Part shown: one piece after another, positions 58,679-63,223 of the stretch
Position numbering within the stretch: the first letter of the stretch is position 1
How the letters are laid out: every line of letters begins with the position of its first letter
Assembly (NCBI GenBank): GCA_035564555.1
Contig: DATMTS010000018.1
Span: 1-63,223, forward strand
Origin: DATMTS01 sp035564555
Lineage (GTDB): Bacteria > Actinomycetota > Actinomycetes > Actinomycetales > Microbacteriaceae
DNA: 63,223 nt
Direction: 5' to 3'
Made by a program: the position numbers and the translations under genes
The notes under the pieces: generated by a model
What the model was told of the DNA's origin: nothing
The model's input: only the letters and a program-made list of their open reading frames with translations
The model's database searches: none

Positions 58679-61174
58679 CTACAGCTTCTCGATCGGCGCG
58701 ATCTTGATCAGCAGCTTCTTGGTGCCCGCCCGCTCGAACTGCACGTGCGCGACGCGCTTGGTGCCCTCCCCCGTCACATCCAGCACGCGGCCGTCGCCGA
58801 AGTCCACATGCCGGATGCGGTCACCAGGCTGCAACGTGAGGTCACCGTTGTCGCGCACCTGCCCGGTGATGCGATTGGCCCACTCGGTCTTCGGCTTGCC
58901 CGCTGCAAGCCCCGGCACCGCCGAGTCCTGCGCGCTCGCCCGCCGACCGTAGCCGCCGTATCCCCCGTCTCGGCGAGCGTTGAGAGCCCGCGGCTGCGTG
59001 CCACCGCGGCTGGTCGCCATGCCGGGCGATTGCCGCCACTCGATGAGTTCAGCGGGAATCTCCTGCAGAAACCGGCTGGGCATCGCCACGGCCGTCTCAC
59101 CGTATTGCGCGCGGGTCATCGCGAGCGAGAGGTACAGCCTCTTGCGCGCGCGAGTGATCCCCACGTAGAACAGGCGGCGTTCTTCGGCGGGACCGCCCGG
59201 CTCACCGGCGGAGATGCGGTGCGGCAGCAGGTCTTCCTCGACGCCGGTGAGGAACACCGCGTCGTACTCGAGTCCCTTCGCCGTGTGCAGCGTCATCAAT
59301 GAGACGGTGCCGCTCGCGTCGTCGATCTCGTCGGCCGCCGCAACGAGAGACACCTCGGTGAGGAAGTCGACAAGCGTGCCCTCGGGGTTGTTGCGACCGA
59401 ACTCGCGCGTGACGGCGACGAGCTCTTCGACGTTCTCGGCTCGAGCCTCGTCCTGCGGATCGCGGCTGTTGCGCAAGGCGTCGAGCAGTCCGCTGTGCTC
59501 CAGCAGGAAGGTGAGCAGATCCGCAACCGAACTCGGGCCACCCGGCGCATCCGGATCGATCTTCGCGGCGCCCTCGTCGAGCAGTGTCGCGAGCTGCAGG
59601 ATCGCGTTCGTCACCTTCGGGCCGAGGCCGAGAGCCGCGGCGTTGCGCATCGCCTCGCGAAAGCTCACGCCGTTGGCCTCGGCGAAGCTGCCGAGCTGCG
59701 TCTCGGTTGCCGGCCCGATACCACGTTTGGGAGTGTTCAGGATGCGCCGCAGAGCGAGTCCGTCTTGCGGGTTGGCCACGGCGATCAGGTAACCGAAAGC
59801 ATCCTTGATCTCGGCCCGCTCGTAGAACTTGGTGCCGCCCATGATGCGGTACGGCAGCGCCGAGCGGATGAAGATCTCCTCCAGAGCCCGGGTCTGCGCG
59901 TTGGTGCGGTAGAACACGGCGATCTGGCTGTACGGCATGCCGGCCGCGTGCAGCTTCTCGATCTCGTCGGCCACGAACTGCGCCTCATCGTGACCGGAGT
60001 ATCCGGTGAACCCGATGATCTTCTCGCCATCACCGCCCGCGGTCCAGAGCTTCTTGTCTTTGCGGTCGAAGTTGTTCGAGATCACCGCGTTCGCGGCGGA
60101 GAGGATGTTCTGGGTCGAGCGATAGTTCTGCTCGAGCAGAACGACCTTCGCACCGGGAAAGTCGCGTTCGAACTCGGAGATGTTGCGGATGTCTGCACCC
60201 CGGAAGGCATAGATCGACTGATCGGAGTCACCCACCACCGTCAGCGACGCGCCCGGTATCTCGCCGCCCCGGGTCGCCAGATTCGCCACGTGCATCCCCG
60301 CGGCCTCCATCTCGTCGACGTACTGCTGCGGCACCGCACGGGTCAGCTCGCGGATGAGGGAATACTGCGCGTGGTTGGTGTCCTGGTATTCGTCGACCAG
60401 GATGTGACGGAACCGCCGTTGATAGGTCGCAGCGACGCGCGGGAAGGCCCGGAACAGATACACCGTCTGGCTGATCAGGTCGTCGAAGTCGAACGCGTTC
60501 GCCTGGGTGAGCGCCCGGGTGTACTGGCGGAAGATCTCGAGGAAGGTCGCCTCCTGCGGATCGGACCGGTTCGCCACGCGTGCGTAGCTCTCCGCGTCGG
60601 AGAGCTCGTTCTTCAGCTTCGAGATCTTGGCCGCGGCGTTGGCCGGGGTGAAGCCGAAGGCATCGGCCTCGAGGTCTTTGATGATGCGTTTGAGCAGTGC
60701 GCGGGAGTCGCCCGAGTCGTAGATCGTGAAGCTCTTGGTGAAACCGAAGTTCTCGGCCTCCCGGCGCAGGATACGCACGCACGCCGAGTGGAACGTCGAG
60801 ATCCACATGCCCTCGGATGCCTGCCCCAGCAGCGACTCGACGCGGTCGCGCATTTCGGCGGCGGCCTTGTTGGTGAAGGTGATCGCGAGGATCTGGCTGG
60901 GCCATGCCTCTCGGCTGCCGATCAGGCTCGCGATGCGATGGGTGAGCACCCGCGTTTTTCCCGATCCGGCACCGGCGACGATGAGCAGGGCCGGCCCGCG
61001 ATAGACCACCGCTTCGCGCTGCTCGGGATTGAGCCCGTCGAGCAGCGAGGATGCCGCATCCCCTGTCGCGACGCCGTGCTCGTCGAAGGACGGCCCGGGA
61101 CCGTCGAGGATGATCGGCGTCGAGCCGGTGGCAACCGAGGCGCCCCGCGCGTCGCTCGAATCGAAGGATGTCAT
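58679..61174 (-). CDS. pcrA: ATP-dependent DNA helicase UvrD/PcrA
   Basis: Superfamily 1A 3'-5' helicase in nucleotide excision repair and removal of RecA or RNA polymerase, 831 residues. A 46-residue N-terminal extension precedes LNPEQREAVVYRGP. Walker A AGAGSGKT is at 67-74, then TFTNKAAAEM (motif Ia), VDEYQDTN (motif II), VGDSDQSIYAFRGA (III), LEQNYRST (IV), LMTLHTAKGLEYDAVF (V) and FYVGITRARKRLY (VI). The C-terminal end is the Tudor-like RNA-polymerase-interacting region (GDRIRHVDFGDGRVLDV). TAGAAT lies nine bases before the ATG. Confidence 0.98.
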   Translation of the reverse strand: MTSFDSSDARGASVATGSTPIILDGPGPSFDEHGVATGDAASSLLDGLNPEQREAVVYRGPALLIVAGAGSGKTRVLTHRIASLIGSREAWPSQILAITFTNKAAAEMRDRVESLLGQASEGMWISTFHSACVRILRREAENFGFTKSFTIYDSGDSRALLKRIIKDLEADAFGFTPANAAAKISKLKNELSDAESYARVANRSDPQEATFLEIFRQYTRALTQANAFDFDDLISQTVYLFRAFPRVAATYQRRFRHILVDEYQDTNHAQYSLIRELTRAVPQQYVDEMEAAGMHVANLATRGGEIPGASLTVVGDSDQSIYAFRGADIRNISEFERDFPGAKVVLLEQNYRSTQNILSAANAVISNNFDRKDKKLWTAGGDGEKIIGFTGYSGHDEAQFVADEIEKLHAAGMPYSQIAVFYRTNAQTRALEEIFIRSALPYRIMGGTKFYERAEIKDAFGYLIAVANPQDGLALRRILNTPKRGIGPATETQLGSFAEANGVSFREAMRNAAALGLGPKVTNAILQLATLLDEGAAKIDPDAPGGPSSVADLLTFLLEHSGLLDALRNSRDPQDEARAENVEELVAVTREFGRNNPEGTLVDFLTEVSLVAAADEIDDASGTVSLMTLHTAKGLEYDAVFLTGVEEDLLPHRISAGEPGGPAEERRLFYVGITRARKRLYLSLAMTRAQYGETAVAMPSRFLQEIPAELIEWRQSPGMATSRGGTQPRALNARRDGGYGGYGRRASAQDSAVPGLAAGKPKTEWANRITGQVRDNGDLTLQPGDRIRHVDFGDGRVLDVTGEGTKRVAHVQFERAGTKKLLIKIAPIEKL

Positions 61175-61267
61175 GCTCTCTCGATTCTAGGCGGCGCGTC
61201 CGACACGCAGCTGCGGCTTCCGCGCTCCTCCACTCCGGGGATCCATTGGGATTCGCCGCGGGAACGA

Positions 61268-62290
61268 TCAGCGGGATGCCCGCACGTCGGCCACCAGGTC
61301 GGGTTGGTCGGTGAATACGCCGTCCACCCCGGAGTCGATCAGCAGTTCGAACTCGCCCCGCCAGTCTCCCCAGGCGGCTCCCTGCGTGCCGTGGCGGAAC
61401 TGCTCGGCCAGAAACGCGTTCTCCGGTCGCAGCGTCCAGCAGAACACGCCGAGTCCGGCGCCGTGCGCGCGGTCGACGAGGTCGGTGGTTCCGTCCGGCG
61501 ATGACGCGTCGAGCACAAGCGATTTTGCGACGCTGATGCCGTCGACCCGTTCCGATTCGATGGCGGTGGCCAGTTCGAAGAGCCCCTCCTCTGTCACGTC
61601 GTCCGTGTACCGCCGGGCCGCCGCCCCGTGCGCCGCGACTTCGTCGGCCGGCGCCCCATCGGGTTCGATCAGATAGACGCGCTTGGCCATGATGCCCCGA
61701 GCGCGCACCTTGCCGAGCACCGTCCGCTCGAACGACTCGACGACCAGGCGGCCGCGATCGCCGCCCCAGCCGGCATCCGTCGCCGCAGCGGCGAACAACT
61801 CGTCCAGCGGCAGCCCGATCGACTCGAAATAGGTCGCGTGCTTGATCTCGGCGACCATGCCCAGCGAGCGCCCCGACCGCTCGGACGCCCGATCGATGAG
61901 TTCGAACAATTCGCTCAAACGCATGATCGGAAACCTGCCGTCGAACGTCGCACTGCCGGAGCGCAGCGGACCGAGGCGCTCGCACGCGCGCAACGTCTTC
62001 AGCTCGTCCCAGCTGAAATCCTCGGTGAACCAGCCGGTCACCTCGGCGCCGTCGATGCGCTTCGTGGTTCGCCGGCCGGCGAACTCGGGTCGGGAGGCCA
62101 CATCCGTCGTCACGGAGACGTCGTTCTCATGCCTCAGCACGAGCACCCCGTCACGCGTGGCGACGATGTCGGGCTCGACTGCGTCGGCGCCGAGGGCGAA
62201 CGCCAGTTCGTACGCCGCGCTGGTGTGCTCCGGACGGTATCCGCTCGCGCCGCGATGACCGATGATCAGGGGCGACGGCGCTGCACGCAT
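61268..62290 (-). CDS. Glycerophosphodiester phosphodiesterase
   Basis: A 340-residue GDPD that hydrolyses glycerophosphodiesters to glycerol 3-phosphate and alcohols. Active-site IIGHRGASGYRPEHT (HR...E/HD) at residues 9-23 and EPDIVATRDGVLVLRHEND are the two hallmark segments. AEIKHATYFES and the C-terminal GVDGVFTDQPD are conserved. Long for GDPD but similar to GlpQ-like forms. No signal peptide, so it is cytosolic. TAGGAT six bases upstream of the ATG at 62290 suggests a leaderless mRNA. Divergent from the BI-1 gene. Confidence 0.95.
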   Translation of the reverse strand: MRAAPSPLIIGHRGASGYRPEHTSAAYELAFALGADAVEPDIVATRDGVLVLRHENDVSVTTDVASRPEFAGRRTTKRIDGAEVTGWFTEDFSWDELKTLRACERLGPLRSGSATFDGRFPIMRLSELFELIDRASERSGRSLGMVAEIKHATYFESIGLPLDELFAAAATDAGWGGDRGRLVVESFERTVLGKVRARGIMAKRVYLIEPDGAPADEVAAHGAAARRYTDDVTEEGLFELATAIESERVDGISVAKSLVLDASSPDGTTDLVDRAHGAGLGVFCWTLRPENAFLAEQFRHGTQGAAWGDWRGEFELLIDSGVDGVFTDQPDLVADVRASR

Positions 62291-62330
62291 GGCCTGATCC
62301 TAGCGAGGCGGCCGGATGCGACCCGGCGAA

Positions 62331-62351
62331 CTGTCAGCCCAGAGCTGACAG
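62331..62351. promoter_or_regulatory. Perfect inverted repeat in the GDPD/BI-1 divergent promoter
   Basis: CTGTCAGC (62331-62338) and GCTGACAG (62344-62351) are perfect arms around five bases, just upstream of the TAGCGT box (62360-62365) of the BI-1 gene. The position, in the -35 region, suggests an operator rather than an RNA hairpin. Confidence 0.5.
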
Positions 62352-62371
62352 ATCTTCGGTAGCGTTGGTTC

Positions 62372-63181
62372 ATGGCACTCTCGAACCCCGCATTCTCGCG
62401 CAATCCCGCGTTCCGCCCGAACAGGGCCGCGGCCACCACCGAGGCGACAGGGCTCGCCACGGCGGATGGTCTGCAGCAGCTCTATGAGGCTCCGGCGGCG
62501 ACCGCAGCCGAGACCGACCGGATGACCGTCGATGACACCATCGGCAAGTCGGTACTGCTGTTCCTCGTGCTGCTGGTGACCGCGGCCGTCGGCTGGTACG
62601 TGCCAGGGCTGTTCTGGATCGGGATGATCGCCGGTCTCGCGCTCGGCCTGGTCAACTCGTTCAAGCGCAGCCCGTCGGCTCCCCTCATCATCCTGTACGC
62701 CGCCGCGCAGGGCTTGTTCGTCGGCGGCATCTCCGCCCTGTTCGAGCAGCTCTGGCCTGGCGTGGTCGTGCAGGCCGTGCTCGCCACGCTCGTGGTGTTC
62801 GGCGTGACGCTCGCACTGTTCGCCAGCGGCAAGGTGCGCGCGTCGAAGAAGGCCACCAAGATCTGGCTGATCGCCATGGTCGGCTACCTCGTCTTCGGCC
62901 TGATCAACCTCGGCCTGATGTTCTTCGGCGGAGTCAACAGCGACCTGGCCTTCGGCCTCTACTCGGCCAAGGTGTTCGGCATTCCACTCGGCATCCTGAT
63001 CGGAGTCTTCGCCGTGCTGATGGCCGCGTACTCGCTGGTGCTCGATTTCGACTTCATCAAGCAGGGCGTCGCCAACCGGGCGCCGCGCAAGATGGGCTGG
63101 TACGGAGCGTTCGGGCTCATGGTCACGATCGTGTGGCTCTACATCGAGTTCTTGCGCATGATGGCGCTGTCGCGCAACTGA
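62372..63181 (+). CDS. Bax inhibitor-1/YccA family membrane protein
   Basis: A 269-residue protein with about 60 hydrophilic N-terminal residues (Asn/Pro/Arg-rich ALSNPAFSRNPAFRPNR) and seven hydrophobic segments, as in BI-1/YccA proteins, here of the actinobacterial type. The loop GLFVGGISALFEQLWPGVV, a family feature, and the conserved NLGLMFFGG, with DFDFIKQGV near the C-terminus, are visible. Family members affect calcium leak or stress survival; the role in actinobacteria is unclear. TAGCGT six bases before the ATG suggests a leaderless mRNA. Confidence 0.9.
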   Translation: MALSNPAFSRNPAFRPNRAAATTEATGLATADGLQQLYEAPAATAAETDRMTVDDTIGKSVLLFLVLLVTAAVGWYVPGLFWIGMIAGLALGLVNSFKRSPSAPLIILYAAAQGLFVGGISALFEQLWPGVVVQAVLATLVVFGVTLALFASGKVRASKKATKIWLIAMVGYLVFGLINLGLMFFGGVNSDLAFGLYSAKVFGIPLGILIGVFAVLMAAYSLVLDFDFIKQGVANRAPRKMGWYGAFGLMVTIVWLYIEFLRMMALSRN

Positions 63182-63186
63182 CCCGG

Positions 63187-63223
63187 GTATCGAAATCAGG
63201 TGAGAGGGCGCTTGGTCTGGATT
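63187..63223. repeat. Palindromic repeat, copy 2 (cut by window end)
   Basis: GTATCGAAATCAGGTG at 63187-63202 is identical to 16248-16263. After 14 unrelated bases CTGGATT follows at 63217-63223, at exactly the same offset as CTGGATT in copy 1 (16278-16284). The right half lies outside the window. It starts five bases after the BI-1 stop. Confidence 0.8.

Noticed and set aside
59495..61504. 669-codon plus-strand frame opposite pcrA
   Set aside because: Antisense to a textbook PcrA with all helicase motifs; no start signals and His/Arg/Gly-rich composition.
1..63223. Prophage, integron, toxin-antitoxin or restriction system
   Set aside because: No integrase, transposase, phage structural, methylase or toxin-like gene found on either strand; codon use and GC look uniform.

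Overview
The window is 63 kb of GC-rich chromosomal DNA from a high-GC Gram-positive bacterium, most likely an actinobacterium of the Microbacteriaceae (Micrococcales). Supporting signs are frequent GTG starts, many promoters with a TANNNT box 6-7 bases from the start codon (leaderless mRNAs), a monomeric NADP isocitrate dehydrogenase, and the order sucC-sucD-DUF6350-purN-purH that is typical of Micrococcales. The family-level placement is inference from gene content. I see no phage, plasmid, CRISPR or insertion-sequence genes. This is ordinary core and metabolic chromosome, densely packed, with 54 protein genes and one tRNA.

Layout. 0-3 kb: end of a phosphate transport operon (pstC-pstA-pstB). 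3.3-4.3 kb: a conserved hypothetical, a 53-residue membrane peptide and tRNA-Lys(TTT). 4.5-8.3 kb: a GH13 trehalose-synthase/maltosyltransferase-like enzyme divergent from maltokinase. 8.3-12.5 kb: Leloir galactose genes (galM and a DeoR repressor, divergent from galT-galK). 12.5-16.2 kb: an NCS1 permease, a small 5'-3' exonuclease, a gamma-carbonic anhydrase-like protein and a YbaK deacylase. 16.2-18.7 kb: a dispersed palindromic repeat, then glyA-folD behind a ZTP riboswitch. 18.8-23.4 kb: a five-gene amino-sugar/tagatose-type operon (SIS deaminase, ROK kinase, PfkB kinase, class II aldolase, DeoR) behind a perfect inverted-repeat operator. 23.4-29.9 kb: LtrA, a very unusual sigma factor fused to an anti-sigma domain, membrane segments and Ig-like repeats, an MFS exporter and purU. 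29.9-38.7 kb: amino-sugar and glycan catabolism (nagA, nagB, GH20 hexosaminidase, GH38 mannosidase, ROK repressor). 38.9-43 kb: icd, an acetyltransferase, an alkyltransferase-like protein and a TDT transporter. 43-48.5 kb: a heterodimeric ABC exporter with a possible leader peptide, then a membrane-fused dimethylargininase. 48.5-56 kb: branched-chain amino acid dehydrogenase, purH-purN, DUF6350, repeats, sucD-sucC. 56-63 kb: an MpaB-like oxygenase, a zinc-ribbon protein, murQ, pcrA, glycerophosphodiesterase and a Bax-inhibitor-1 protein. The window ends inside a second copy of the palindromic repeat.

How the genes work together. Two themes recur. The first is uptake of amino sugars and galactosides from glycans, including cell-wall amino sugars: GH20, GH38, nagA, nagB, murQ, the SIS/ROK/PfkB/aldolase operon and the gal genes. 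The second is 10-formyl-tetrahydrofolate economy: glyA and folD make one-carbon units under ZTP control, purN and purH spend them on purines, and purU hydrolyses the surplus. Two TCA-cycle transcription units (icd and sucCD) share a near-identical promoter-proximal palindrome. The strongest candidates for something new are the sigma/anti-sigma/Ig-like single-chain protein, the two-copy palindromic repeat with a conserved outer arm and variable inner stem, the membrane-fused dimethylargininase, and the small gene with its own promoter and hairpin ahead of the ABC exporter.
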